NCBI GenBank assembly: GCA_028277945.1
Contig: JANQFH010000021.1
Coordinates: 62,001 to 126,000 of the forward strand
Source of the DNA: Oligoflexia bacterium
Lineage (GTDB): Bacteria; Bdellovibrionota_G; JANQFH01
DNA length: 64,000 nucleotides
Direction of reading: 5' to 3'
The notes beneath the pieces were generated by a model. That model saw only the letters and a list, made by a program, of their open reading frames with translations. It searched no databases and was not told the DNA's origin. A program made the translations under genes and the position numbers. This document shows positions 1-8,256 of the stretch, piece after piece; within the stretch, counting starts at the first letter, position 1, and each line of letters opens with the position of its first letter.

Positions 1-144
1 CAGGAGCTCGATCAGCTTGCGAAGAGTATCGGTATGTCCGACGACTCCATGGAATCAGACGGGGTGGCCCTATTCAGAGACTATCAACAGCTTAGATCAC
101 AAGTGAGAACACATTTCAAAAAAGCAATACAGGACTTTGTATGA
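1..144 (+). CDS. glnE: C-terminal end of probable glutamine synthetase adenylyltransferase (partial)
   Basis: Frame 1 is open from the window edge and ends at a TGA at 142-144, giving a 47-residue C-terminus. The tail has a Leu-Ala-x3-Gly-Met segment followed by a DY-x-Q-LRSQVRTHF stretch. This is the pattern at the extreme C-terminus of GlnE-type bifunctional adenylyltransferases (LARRMG...DY...R..VR..F). GlnE adenylylates and deadenylylates glutamine synthetase in nitrogen control. The stop overlaps the ATG of the next gene (ATGA), so the two are probably cotranscribed. The call rests on a short tail only; a TPR or other helical protein is possible. Confidence 0.45.
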   Translation, partial: QELDQLAKSIGMSDDSMESDGVALFRDYQQLRSQVRTHFKKAIQDFV

Positions 145-587
145 CTCAAGTTGATATAGGAAAGTCAAAACGGATTTTTCTCTGTCTTGTGCTGGCTCTT
201 ATTTGTGCATGTGGTAAATCTGTGCAGCAGGAGAGCGTAAGGCCGGCGTCTGCTTCGTTTACACCGAACATGTCAATTTACTATGCGCCGATTGATACGG
301 TTTGGGATGCCGTTATCAAGACCGTGCGTTACGACTTTCTCTACACCTTGGATGTTGTCAATCCTGCTGGTTGGTTTTTCGCCACTGAGGTAGTGCGTGA
401 TTATCAGAGTGATCCAAAGACAAAATATCGTATCAGCGGCACCTTAAAGTATTCAGGAGAGGGCGTTACAGTAGTGCTCTATAAACAGCAGCAGGTTTTT
501 GAAAATGGTGATTGGGTAGAGCAGCCGTCCGACTATTCTCTTGAACGTCAAATTCTCACTCGTCTTCGCAGTCGTCTGGAAAACTAG
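141..587 (+). CDS. Outer-membrane-type lipoprotein, possibly BamC/NlpB-like fold
   Basis: The protein has 148 residues. A basic N-terminus (KSKR) is followed by a hydrophobic stretch and a lipobox ending in ICAC at about residue 24, so it should be lipidated. The residue after Cys is Gly, which does not retain lipoproteins in the inner membrane, suggesting the outer membrane. The mature part has the motif 'APIDTVWDAVIKTV ... GWFFATEVV', an arrangement seen in small lipoproteins with BamC-like or START-like alpha/beta domains (x-VW-x-A, then a G-x-hydrophobic-T strand). The start overlaps the upstream stop. Family assignment is inference; function is unknown. Confidence 0.7.
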   Translation: MTQVDIGKSKRIFLCLVLALICACGKSVQQESVRPASASFTPNMSIYYAPIDTVWDAVIKTVRYDFLYTLDVVNPAGWFFATEVVRDYQSDPKTKYRISGTLKYSGEGVTVVLYKQQQVFENGDWVEQPSDYSLERQILTRLRSRLEN

Positions 588-595
588 AGCCGCTT

Positions 596-2323
596 CTAAA
601 AACGATCCTGTTTGCTCGACAGTTCTTTTTTAGAAGATTCAACCAGACCTTCCAGAGTAAAATAGAGTTGTTGGTTGTCCTGGTTGCAGGTGATTGGGCT
701 CGAGAACAGATGGCGAATGTGGGCTTTATCTAGGCGATTGTTGATAACGGCGTTATAGGCATGTTCTCCGAGAATTTGTCCAATGGCTTGGGTTACACTG
801 AAGAGTATTCTGGCTGGCTGCTTATAGAGCAGAAGCCATTTTTTTGTCGCAGTAGACTTGTTAAGATATAGATCCGTGCACTCGAAGTGTCTTAGAACCA
901 AACGGGCGATATGACGCTGTTCCTGCATTCTTCCACTAAGCCGCTTACCATGATAGCTTGCTAATGTCTGCACAAAATCTGCAGGCAGTTCACACTTTCT
1001 CTTAAAGTTAATGATCTTCGAACTTATATAGCCGATAGCTTCGAAAAGAATCCTGCCAAAGTAGTACTCCTTTGCAGTCTTTTTACTCATGTAGTTCAGT
1101 CTTGCACCGGTGGTTTTCGCATGAATGAATTGACCAATTTTTTCAGCAAATTTATTGATATTTAGGGTGGATACATAGATCATGCCTTCCTCAGCAAGCA
1201 GGCAAGTACCATTATAGATAATCTCTACACGAATCATCTCTGTTGCAAAACTACTCTGTTGCGACACAGTTTTTAAGTAACTGTTTAAGAAATCAAAAAA
1301 CTCGATATCTCCGCTGGTAAAAATGTTGAAACTGTCGAGAGCTTGATTACGGATCTTTAAAAAGCTCGCAATGGTATCCACCATATCCCAAAGTCTGTGG
1401 TAGTACTGATAGGTATCCTCCTGTTCTCCAAGGTCTTCTTCGCCTTCGCTAAAATCATGGCTGCGGTGTTCAAGCCAATTGAGATAGGTCTGTAGCTTAA
1501 CCCAGGGCGGCGTGTTCATGACGCAGTAACGGTTGGCGTCAACCTTTAAGACATCGACTTTCTGTTCAAGCCCTCGGGAGACCAGCAGTTGATACAGTTC
1601 CTCACTGTTTTGGTAGATAATCAGGTCTCTAGCGCGGTTTTTGTGTTTTTTTTGGAGTTGATGACGGACCATACGGGGTATGTGTTGTCTACAGATGTGA
1701 AGGTCACCATAAAAGACAAAGATCAAAGCATCTGGATTGTCAAGATGAAGAGAGGCAATGATTTTCGCAGCAACCAGATCACGTTTTCTCAGAACCTGGT
1801 CACCTTTGCAGACGGCACAGTTAAGACCGATAATGGGTATTCCGAACTTATGGCAAAAGTCAAATATCTGTTTGTAGTTAGGCCATTCAAAGTTCCATGT
1901 TTTACGATATTGGATATTTTCCAGAAAATCCTTTTCACTGAGCCGTCCAGCCAAGTAGGCATCGATATGTTCTTGGTCTTCGTTGTGGGCCATCTCGACG
2001 CCTAAAATAACTCGGCGTTCCTCACGAACAACATCTCTTAGGATTTTAATCACAGTCCGTTGTGCTTGGCGTAGGGTATGATAGTCACCGAGATAGACAA
2101 TCTGGCTTTTTAATACTTCACGAATGAGCTCAGCCTTGTTAGAAACCCTTTGGTAGCCTGTTAGGTCTCTTTCATAGTCCTTTTTGTAATGTAGGAGTGT
2201 AGGAGAGTGTCTGCCAAGATAGTCGTGGATATCATGGGAGATCTTTTCAAACAACGAACGTTGTAACTGAAGCAGTTCCTGGCGCGGTGATATATCCTGG
2301 TGCGCTGTTCTGTTGGACTTCAC
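596..2323 (-). CDS. ChaN/Tiki-like haem-binding-domain protein with long C-terminal extension
   Basis: The protein has 575 residues. Residues about 70-230 match the ChaN (Cofac_haem_bdg, TIKI/EreA-like) family: a strand ending in GDYH (residues 79-82), then a VILGVEM strand, a helix with QEHIDAYLAG, a WP-x-YK motif, and a later FYGDLHICRQH with two His residues. ChaN proteins bind haem or act as Tiki-like metalloproteins, usually as exported lipoproteins. This one has no signal peptide and carries about 330 extra helical residues of no recognised family. The GTG start overlaps the upstream TGA (GTGA), so translation is coupled to the PATAN/TPR gene. The 3' end lies 8 bp from the convergent lipoprotein gene. 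Confidence 0.75.
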   Translation of the reverse strand: MKSNRTAHQDISPRQELLQLQRSLFEKISHDIHDYLGRHSPTLLHYKKDYERDLTGYQRVSNKAELIREVLKSQIVYLGDYHTLRQAQRTVIKILRDVVREERRVILGVEMAHNEDQEHIDAYLAGRLSEKDFLENIQYRKTWNFEWPNYKQIFDFCHKFGIPIIGLNCAVCKGDQVLRKRDLVAAKIIASLHLDNPDALIFVFYGDLHICRQHIPRMVRHQLQKKHKNRARDLIIYQNSEELYQLLVSRGLEQKVDVLKVDANRYCVMNTPPWVKLQTYLNWLEHRSHDFSEGEEDLGEQEDTYQYYHRLWDMVDTIASFLKIRNQALDSFNIFTSGDIEFFDFLNSYLKTVSQQSSFATEMIRVEIIYNGTCLLAEEGMIYVSTLNINKFAEKIGQFIHAKTTGARLNYMSKKTAKEYYFGRILFEAIGYISSKIINFKRKCELPADFVQTLASYHGKRLSGRMQEQRHIARLVLRHFECTDLYLNKSTATKKWLLLYKQPARILFSVTQAIGQILGEHAYNAVINNRLDKAHIRHLFSSPITCNQDNQQLYFTLEGLVESSKKELSSKQDRF

Positions 2324-3852
2324 GATTCTCCGGGCTTCTTTCTTAGACCAGCAAAAAGCCCTTTTTTCTTGTGGCTTCGCATGTCGATGAGACGCAGTTC
2401 GGTTTCTGCGGCACGGCAGTTGGGGTTAGTATCAACTGCCTTCTGAAAAAAGGCCGCCGCCTTTTCTTGGTTTTTACGATGTTTGAAATAATAACCGAGT
2501 TCTAAGTAGGCAAAATGGTATTGCGGGCTGATTTCTACCGCTTTGCGCAAATACTCCTCAACCTGGTGGGATGGCTCACCGGATTGCTTTAAATCCATTT
2601 TCATCTGCGCTTGAGCCAGAGTAACGTAGAAGGCGGCTTCCTTAGGGAACAGGCCGACTGCTTCGTTGGCGGCTGCGATGGCCGCTGTATAGTTACCAAG
2701 GCGCATGTACATTTCAGCTTTAAGGGTTTGCGCCTCTGCCAGTAGTTTTGGATCGACTTCGGTTTTGTCTCCAGTTTTTTGCTCGCGAATTTCATTGGTG
2801 TACTTTTCCCGCTTCTTCTGATCGCCAAGGATCGAATAGGCCAGGGTGATGGTATCGAGCAGCTGTTTGGCGCTGTCGCGGTCTTTTTCCTCATAGTGGC
2901 TGTCGATATTGCCCAAGTGGTAGCTTCTTATCAGGGAGTAGTAGGCACGTTCGGCCTCTGCCGAGGAGCACTCCTGAGGCAATTGTAATACCTCAAAATA
3001 ATTCATTTTTTGTAGTCGAAGCAGTAGCGTGTACATGCGATTTTGCGGATCGGCGGGATCTGTAGTCGGGGCTGGCTCCGGTTCACTGGCAACAGCCTCG
3101 GCGGCTGTGGATTTTGCGTCATAGTCAATGGCATGGACAGCATCATCAAACAACTGGTCCAAGGTAACGCGTTTTTTTGCCTCTTCAACTTCTAGATAAC
3201 CCATCTTATCGAACAGAAATAAAAAGGCCGCTGCGAAGCGCTTATTTGAACTCTTGCTGATAAAATTGGCTATTGTTGGTGTTGCTTTTAGGAGACGTAG
3301 GGTCTTTGTTTCATCTGCATTAGCGTTTAGCTTTCCCACGTTCATTTTGCCTGATTCTGTTAGTTTGAGTATGGCGTCTCGGTTAAAGCCACCCTCTTCT
3401 TTATAATATTGCGGGTTATAGTGTTCCATGAGTCCGTCTATTAATGTACGCATCAATGGAATCGAGAAATCGGGCAGAGCCATAGGCATCTTTTCAGAGA
3501 AGATCACTGTGCAATTACGTAGCTGTAGACTTCTTTTTAGCTTTAGCACCATCTGTCGATTTAGATACTCAAAGACTTCGGCAGGAGAGAGAATTCCCAT
3601 TTCAATAAGAATATCCCCTTGCATTTTTCCGGTTTCTACCATCTTGTTGATAATCTCAAGTTGCTGATCTTGGGTAATTCTGCCTTCTGCAACAAGAAGA
3701 GCGCCGAGAGTTTCGTCGCGGCTGTTCGATTCAATAAAAGTGATCTCTCCCTTTTTAAAAATAAAGCTCTTCTGCAGTTCCCCATCTTTGAGAACGAGGT
3801 AGCCAGTGGAGCGTTTTTTATGGTGTTCTATGAGTGCAGAAAAACTGGTCAT
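2320..3852 (-). CDS. PATAN (DUF4388) domain protein with J-like domain and TPR repeats
   Basis: The protein has 510 residues. Residues 1 to about 125 match the DUF4388/PATAN domain of deltaproteobacterial signalling proteins (TGYLVLKDGELQKSFIFKKG, then 'LGALLVAEGRIT' and 'GILSP' helices). Around residues 280-350 is a DnaJ-like segment (MNYFEVLQLP ... AYSILGD ... REKYTNEI). The HPD tripeptide that activates Hsp70 is absent (YHLGN stands there), so it is not a functional J-cochaperone. Residues about 370-490 form at least three TPRs ('AEMYMRLGNYTAAIAAANEA', 'AYLELGYYFKHRKNQEKA'). The C-terminus is basic. Probable cytoplasmic scaffold coupled to the ChaN-like protein. Start is ATG at 3852. Confidence 0.8.
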   Translation of the reverse strand: MTSFSALIEHHKKRSTGYLVLKDGELQKSFIFKKGEITFIESNSRDETLGALLVAEGRITQDQQLEIINKMVETGKMQGDILIEMGILSPAEVFEYLNRQMVLKLKRSLQLRNCTVIFSEKMPMALPDFSIPLMRTLIDGLMEHYNPQYYKEEGGFNRDAILKLTESGKMNVGKLNANADETKTLRLLKATPTIANFISKSSNKRFAAAFLFLFDKMGYLEVEEAKKRVTLDQLFDDAVHAIDYDAKSTAAEAVASEPEPAPTTDPADPQNRMYTLLLRLQKMNYFEVLQLPQECSSAEAERAYYSLIRSYHLGNIDSHYEEKDRDSAKQLLDTITLAYSILGDQKKREKYTNEIREQKTGDKTEVDPKLLAEAQTLKAEMYMRLGNYTAAIAAANEAVGLFPKEAAFYVTLAQAQMKMDLKQSGEPSHQVEEYLRKAVEISPQYHFAYLELGYYFKHRKNQEKAAAFFQKAVDTNPNCRAAETELRLIDMRSHKKKGLFAGLRKKPGES

Positions 3853-3923
3853 AGCGCTATCAACATACTAAAATTATAGACGATCTTATGCCAATCAGGA
3901 AAGCAGCAATCGAGATTTAACAG

Positions 3924-3952
3924 TTGACCACCTCCTAGGTTTGCAATAGGTT
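3924..3952 (+). promoter_or_regulatory. Possible sigma70-type promoter of the RiPP locus
   Basis: TTGACC (3924-3929) is followed by a 17-nt spacer and TAGGTT (3947-3952), only 9 nt before the PqqD-like ATG at 3962. The -35 is good and the -10 weak. If used, the mRNA leader would be very short, which fits the lack of a clear Shine-Dalgarno there. It lies in the divergent gap with the PATAN gene. Confidence 0.3.
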
Positions 3953-3961
3953 AATTTTGTT

Positions 3962-4240
3962 ATGGATTTTATTTTAGACCGTGTTGTTTGCCGTCATGGT
4001 CAACTGCCTTGCCGTTTGGTGGCAAATGAGGGGATCATCGTCTCTACCGAGCGTGGCCAGGCTACCGTGGTCAACGAAGTCGGATATGCCCTGTGGTCGT
4101 GGATTGACGGTAAGCGAACGGGAAGAGACCTGCTGCGTATGTTGTGCGAGCAGTTTGCGGTTAATGATGCCATAGCTCAAGATGACCTAGAGAATTTTCT
4201 TGAACAACTGCATAAGCTAAAACTGATAAAACTCTTCTAA
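3962..4240 (+). CDS. PqqD-family RiPP recognition protein (RRE domain)
   Basis: The protein has 92 residues, normal PqqD length. It shows the PqqD pattern: a 'CRHGQLPCRLVANEGIIV' beta hairpin, NEVGYALWSWIDGKRT (family N-x-x-G-x-x-hW-x-h-h-D-G-x-R-T), then helices with LLRMLCEQF and a C-terminal 'DDLENFLEQLHKLKLI'. PqqD-type RRE domains bind the leader of a ribosomally made peptide and present it to a radical SAM enzyme. The next gene is such an enzyme, 10 bp downstream, and a candidate precursor follows. No Shine-Dalgarno is obvious; the start may be near-leaderless. Family call is strong; partner identity is inferred from context. Confidence 0.85.
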   Translation: MDFILDRVVCRHGQLPCRLVANEGIIVSTERGQATVVNEVGYALWSWIDGKRTGRDLLRMLCEQFAVNDAIAQDDLENFLEQLHKLKLIKLF

Positions 4241-4250
4241 ACGTCTTGTC

Positions 4251-5279
4251 ATGTCTGGTTCCTCGCTGCAACGTTATCTAAGCTCCAAAAAAGAGCCGTT
4301 GTTGGTTTTTCTTGAGCTCACGCATCGCTGCTCTTTTCTCTGTGTTCACTGTTATATTCCGGAAGAGCTTAGGCGTCCTTCAACAAGTGTAGATCGCTTT
4401 CCAAAGGGACTTTCAACAGCAGAAATCACCGCACTGTTAGAAGAACTTGCAGCTGCCGGCACACTGTTTTTGGTGTTTACCGGTGGAGAGATTTTTTTAC
4501 GACCTGATCTTGAGGAGATTACCGCAAGAGCGGTTGAATTGGGATTTGCTGTCAAGTACTACACCAATGGGTTTCATATAACACCGCGATGGGCAGATAG
4601 AATCAAAGCCCTTGGCTTGTATGCCGTCGATATCAGCCTCTATGGCGCCAGCGAAGAGACCTACAGGGCGGTGACCCAAATACGTGGTGGGTTCAAAAGG
4701 GTCTTGAACGCCATTGAGTATCTGCGTCAGAGAGATGTGCGCGTGATCATAAAGACTCCTGTGCTCAGAGAAAATGTCCAGGACATTCCTAAGATAAAAG
4801 AGATCGCCCAATCCCATGGTGCCATGTTTCGCTACGACCTGGTTATCATCCCACGTTTCAACGGGGATCTAGGCCCGTTGGTCCACAGATGTGAAGATGA
4901 TCAGATCAAAGAGTTGCTGGAAGCGATGGGCGCGCGTTTCGAGCCTAAAGAAGAGGTATCGACTCCTACTTGTGCAGTTGGCCGTTGGTCCGCGGTGGTA
5001 TCCCCAGAAGGAGAGGTCTTTCCTTGTATAGAGATGCGACAGAGTATCGGCAATGTCCGTAAACAGTCATTTAGCGTCATCTGGAAGGATAATCCGCATA
5101 TGCGGAGAATTCGACAAATTCTTGACAGTATGGACACAAAGCAATCGGTATTCAGCGACGGCATGTGTGGTCATTGCCCAGCAAATTCACTGCACAGCGT
5201 TGGCGACATGACCAAGCCTAGTCCCGAGCATATGCGAGTAGCTAATATTAAGAGAGAGTTTTTAGCAGTTGCGAGGTGA
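4251..5279 (+). CDS. Radical SAM/SPASM RiPP-maturation enzyme (PqqE-like)
   Basis: The protein has 342 residues. The radical SAM CxxxCxxC motif is at C27, C31 and C34 (CSFLCVHC), followed by a glycine-rich FTGGEIFL for SAM binding. The C-terminal third is a SPASM-type domain with candidate auxiliary-cluster cysteines C241 (PTCAVG), C259 (VFPCIEM), C306 and C309 (MCGHC). Such enzymes make C-C, C-S or C-O crosslinks or epimerise residues in peptides bound by a PqqD/RRE partner. It sits between a PqqD-like gene and a 56-residue Cys-bearing peptide gene that begins 2 bp after its stop. The chemistry cannot be read from sequence. Length resembles PqqE and related peptide-modifying SPASM proteins. 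Confidence 0.88.
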   Translation: MSGSSLQRYLSSKKEPLLVFLELTHRCSFLCVHCYIPEELRRPSTSVDRFPKGLSTAEITALLEELAAAGTLFLVFTGGEIFLRPDLEEITARAVELGFAVKYYTNGFHITPRWADRIKALGLYAVDISLYGASEETYRAVTQIRGGFKRVLNAIEYLRQRDVRVIIKTPVLRENVQDIPKIKEIAQSHGAMFRYDLVIIPRFNGDLGPLVHRCEDDQIKELLEAMGARFEPKEEVSTPTCAVGRWSAVVSPEGEVFPCIEMRQSIGNVRKQSFSVIWKDNPHMRRIRQILDSMDTKQSVFSDGMCGHCPANSLHSVGDMTKPSPEHMRVANIKREFLAVAR

Positions 5280-5281
5280 AT

Positions 5282-5452
5282 ATGGTTAAGAAACAGACCG
5301 TGTCAAAAGTGTCGAGAAAGAGACGACAGGCTTACTACAAGCCCAAAGTACTGCACGTGTTTGAACTGGAAGCTTTGGCTGTTGCCTGTACCGATACCAA
5401 CGCTAAAGTGGAACCGGCACTGGGGTGCAATCCCGGCGCTCTCTTTAGCTAA
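5282..5452 (+). CDS. Candidate RiPP precursor peptide (56 aa)
   Basis: This short ORF is preceded by a strong GAGGTGA Shine-Dalgarno and begins 2 bp after the radical SAM stop. The peptide has a very basic N-terminus (MVKKQTVSKVSRKRR), then YYKPKVLHVFELEALAVAC, then a hydrophilic linker and a C-terminal GCNPGALFS. Cysteines are C36 and C49. The layout Y-x-x-P-x-h...h-x-x-LE-x-h-A-x-x-C with a small-residue C-terminus is typical of peptides encoded beside PqqD/radical SAM pairs. I infer that the N-terminal half is the leader and the region around C36-S56 the core. The stop overlaps the convergent PilZ gene's stop by 4 bp. No exporter or protease gene adjoins it. Confidence 0.75.
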   Translation: MVKKQTVSKVSRKRRQAYYKPKVLHVFELEALAVACTDTNAKVEPALGCNPGALFS

Positions 5453-6120
5453 GCCTTACTCTGCCTGTCGACAAACGCTTGGATAAGGGCTCGGTCATCG
5501 GCGGCTGTGTCGATAAACTCGACACCCATTCCCGGAGGGATGATCGCAGCGAGGTTTTTAGGAATGTCATCATGCCGCCATCGTACAATGGCGCGGGTTT
5601 TTGTTAGTATCTGGCTACCCGGCAGTTCAAAGTGCAGATGAATCATGTCCCCAAGTTGCAGGACATCGTTGCAGACTAAGAACATGCCATTCATGCTAAT
5701 GTCTTTGGCAATAGCTCTAAATTTTTGACCGGCAAATTGGTAGTCAACGACGATGCGAGCAGGCAGACGCTTATGTTGACGTTGCTGTTCTGTATTCTTC
5801 TTAAGCCAGGATTCCAATATGGTTGCCGTGATTTGATCTACATCGTCAAACTCAACGCCCACGCCGAATAGCGATTCTACGGCGCCTTCTCGTGCATGGG
5901 TTGAAGTCCAACGGACAATACCTTGAGTCTGGATAGTCTCACCAGTGTCGGGTAGGTTCACGGCAATTTCTATACGATCGCCTACTGTAGGTGGATGGCT
6001 GCTTTGAAAGTAGAGCCCGCCCATACTGATATTGTAAGCAGTGCTAGTAAATGTGCCACGCCATGTTAACGGCAGCTCTGTTTCAATACGTCTCGATCGT
6101 CTCTTGTTACTCTCTGGCAT
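5449..6120 (-). CDS. Tandem PilZ domain protein (c-di-GMP binding)
   Basis: Two PilZ domains are visible. The first has RRSRR near the N-terminus, then NISMGGLYF; the second has RQHKRLPAR, then DISMNGMFL. These match the c-di-GMP-binding RxxxR and (D/N)xSxxG motifs, and both copies look intact. Each ends in a strand with 'IVRW'. I chose the ATG at 6120 because AAAAGGAACCAG precedes it; an upstream in-frame TTG at 6144 overlaps the preceding gene and has no ribosome site. The protein has 223 residues from this start, no membrane segment, and probably acts as a cytoplasmic c-di-GMP effector. It follows two exported-protein genes on the same strand. Confidence 0.88.
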   Translation of the reverse strand: MPESNKRRSRRIETELPLTWRGTFTSTAYNISMGGLYFQSSHPPTVGDRIEIAVNLPDTGETIQTQGIVRWTSTHAREGAVESLFGVGVEFDDVDQITATILESWLKKNTEQQRQHKRLPARIVVDYQFAGQKFRAIAKDISMNGMFLVCNDVLQLGDMIHLHFELPGSQILTKTRAIVRWRHDDIPKNLAAIIPPGMGVEFIDTAADDRALIQAFVDRQSKA

Positions 6121-6140
6121 CTGGTTCCTTTTAACACAAC

Positions 6141-6740
6141 TCAATCAAGGTGTCGGGTTTTAATTGATGAGATCTCTCCTGTTGAGGAAGCCGCCATCTG
6201 CCATAGACGAAGCCTACCGCTAATACTCTGGCTGAAAAACTTAATTGTGTATCCTGCGGCCTTCTTACGGACTTGCCATCCAGACTCAAGAAGTTTTCGG
6301 GAGGTTTCGCTAACTGTCTCATAGTCTTTGTTCACGAAGCGCCATTTGACCTGTTCTGCTGGGGCCATGATCTTAAGATAGGTTATCGGGAAGCGGCTCA
6401 AATCCTCTTTACTGTTTAGGGGGATCGCGGTTGTTTTTGACACTATGTTCCATGAGCTGGGCTGATCGGGGAGCAGTTGCAAGATTTCATCTGCCTTACT
6501 ATGGATAGCAACCACCCAGTGCGGTGCAGGTAGGAACTGGGTTGAAGATACAATGATCAAGCGGTAATCGCCAAATTTTGCCACGGGGTGAGAGGCAGTG
6601 AAAAAGAGCGTATGATCCAGATTAGGATAGGCCGTCCGTATATGCTTCAACGCCATTTGACTGTCGTCTGCTACGCCAGGTAGAGCATAGCCTCCAGAAA
6701 ACAGAGTCCATAAGATCACTAGCAGTAGTTTACGGAACAA
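6141..6740 (-). CDS. Exported protein of unknown function
   Basis: The protein has 199 residues. A signal peptide is visible (MFRKLLLVILWTLFSGGYALPG, cleavage probably near residues 24-25). The mature part alternates short strands and helices ('DYRLIIVSSTQFLPAPHWVVAI') with no motif I recognise. The start is TTG at 6740, lying inside the end of the upstream gene (11-bp overlap); no ATG or GTG gives a better signal peptide. It lies between a larger exported protein and the PilZ gene and is probably in one operon with them. Function unknown. Confidence 0.65.
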   Translation of the reverse strand: MFRKLLLVILWTLFSGGYALPGVADDSQMALKHIRTAYPNLDHTLFFTASHPVAKFGDYRLIIVSSTQFLPAPHWVVAIHSKADEILQLLPDQPSSWNIVSKTTAIPLNSKEDLSRFPITYLKIMAPAEQVKWRFVNKDYETVSETSRKLLESGWQVRKKAAGYTIKFFSQSISGRLRLWQMAASSTGEISSIKTRHLD

Positions 6741-8214
6741 CAGGGTTTCCCTCCAACAGTTGTTTCACCTGATTAGTCTTTTCAGTAATCATCATGAACA
6801 AATCCATCTGTTGCTTACGTGCTTCTTCGAGTTCCTGCTGGTCTTGCGCAAAGCTCTCATTGCTGAGCTGATCGAACTTTAGGTTGTTGTCGCGTAATTG
6901 TTTATGGATAGAGCTGATGTCAAGGCTTTTACCCTTCAAGTAGATCATCGCCGCGTTAAAGAAGGCGATGCTAGCCGCTTCTGGATTGGGTGCATTTGGG
7001 TTTAGGAAGATCCATCTTTTAACCGCATCAACAACAAATTCTTGACGCTGCTCGATCGGATAAGAGTTGATTGCCTTGCTAAATGTCTTCTGATCCATGC
7101 TCAGGTTTGCAATCAGAAAACGCAATTCTCTCTGCAGTCGTCTCTTGCGCATGCCCTCTCCACTTGCCCATTTTTTGAATCGCGATGCGAGTGCGCGAAT
7201 GGATCGGTATTGTCGTGTTACCGCAGAATCTTTGTCATCGATGACAGCAGAGAGGATTTCTTTGAGGAGAGCCGTCTTTTCTGTGTCGCTACCCCCTGCA
7301 AAAGTGTCTTTGATGGCGAGCAACTTGGCAAGCTCATCTGACTCTGCCCGAGTTTCCAAGAAGCGTGAGCCATCCACAAGGATCTCACCATCGCTCTGTG
7401 TGTTCAAAGCAAAGGCGGTAGCAAGTGCCGTAGCAATCGCGGCGTCGCTAATTTGTTTTGCCGCTGCGACCAAACCGCCTGCAGGATCAGCTGCTGCAGT
7501 GCCTGCCACACCAGCTCCAGCAGGAAAACAGCTATTGCCGCCACCACCGAACTGCTTGGCTAGTTGGCGCGAGCTCAAATCCAGTTTGGCATTGTCTTGG
7601 CCTATGGATCCAGCATCACTGGTGGACTGGCCACTGGCAACGTCCTTAACCACTGCGTTAAGCTGGTCGGCGGCGGATCTGCTGCTCTGTTTAGCCTGCT
7701 GGAGTTGTTTTTGTTTTGCTGCGGCCTCTTCCAGGCCAGCTGCCTGGTCTTCGGCAGCCTGGCTGCGCGCCGAGCTCTTGTCGCCGGTGCCGTCGTAGAC
7801 ACCTCCAGCTCCAAGTTGGCTCCTCTCGCGCGTTTCAATCTTTTGTACGGTCCTGAGTAGACTATCAAGGCGATCGAAACGCGACGCCTTGCTGAAGTTG
7901 CGGCCATCATCGTAGCTTACCGAGAGGTAAGCCTGTTTTCTTGAGAAGATGCTCATGTCGTAGATGCGCTGCTGCGAGCGCAGCCTTAGGAGTACAAACT
8001 CTAAACCTCCCTGTGTAGCCGGCTTCTCTAGGATGTTCTGTCGCTGAAACCCGAAGTCTTCGAGAGTTTCAATTGTCTCGGCAACAATGGCCGTCAGCGA
8101 TTCGGTGGCAACAGTAGAGGTGGGAACGAGCAGGGTCCAAGCCGCTGCGAGAAACCCATAGTGTGGTTGACTGCGCAGATGTTGACGCAAAAATGAGGCA
8201 ACAGAGAATATCAC
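6730..8214 (-). CDS. Exported low-complexity/coiled-coil protein of unknown function
   Basis: The protein has 494 residues and starts at GTG 8214. A hydrophobic segment at residues 18-36 (GFLAAAWTLLVPTSTVA) looks like a signal peptide with a long n-region. A mixed domain (to about residue 130) is followed by an Ala/Gln/Lys-rich coiled coil (AAEDQAAGLEEAAAKQKQLQ), a Gly/Ala-rich stretch containing a single Cys, a helical domain ('RFKKWASGEGMRKRRLQREL'), and a C-terminal coiled coil rich in Gln/Glu. No family is recognised. It is divergent from the PilZ gene at 8512, with a long hairpin element in the gap. Confidence 0.6.
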   Translation of the reverse strand: MIFSVASFLRQHLRSQPHYGFLAAAWTLLVPTSTVATESLTAIVAETIETLEDFGFQRQNILEKPATQGGLEFVLLRLRSQQRIYDMSIFSRKQAYLSVSYDDGRNFSKASRFDRLDSLLRTVQKIETRERSQLGAGGVYDGTGDKSSARSQAAEDQAAGLEEAAAKQKQLQQAKQSSRSAADQLNAVVKDVASGQSTSDAGSIGQDNAKLDLSSRQLAKQFGGGGNSCFPAGAGVAGTAAADPAGGLVAAAKQISDAAIATALATAFALNTQSDGEILVDGSRFLETRAESDELAKLLAIKDTFAGGSDTEKTALLKEILSAVIDDKDSAVTRQYRSIRALASRFKKWASGEGMRKRRLQRELRFLIANLSMDQKTFSKAINSYPIEQRQEFVVDAVKRWIFLNPNAPNPEAASIAFFNAAMIYLKGKSLDISSIHKQLRDNNLKFDQLSNESFAQDQQELEEARKQQMDLFMMITEKTNQVKQLLEGNPVVP

Positions 8215-8256
8215 AAGCTTCAGCCTATCTATATAGAAATTATAGAAGATTGTCCG

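Noticed and set aside
2601-2894. Second minus frame inside the PATAN/TPR gene
   Set aside because: Out-of-frame shadow of the TPR region without a start signal.
7097-7798. Long + strand open frame (233 codons) opposite the exported coiled-coil protein
   Set aside because: Antisense shadow: Ser/Ala/Leu-rich translation is the mirror of the Ala/Gln-rich real gene, with no start signal.
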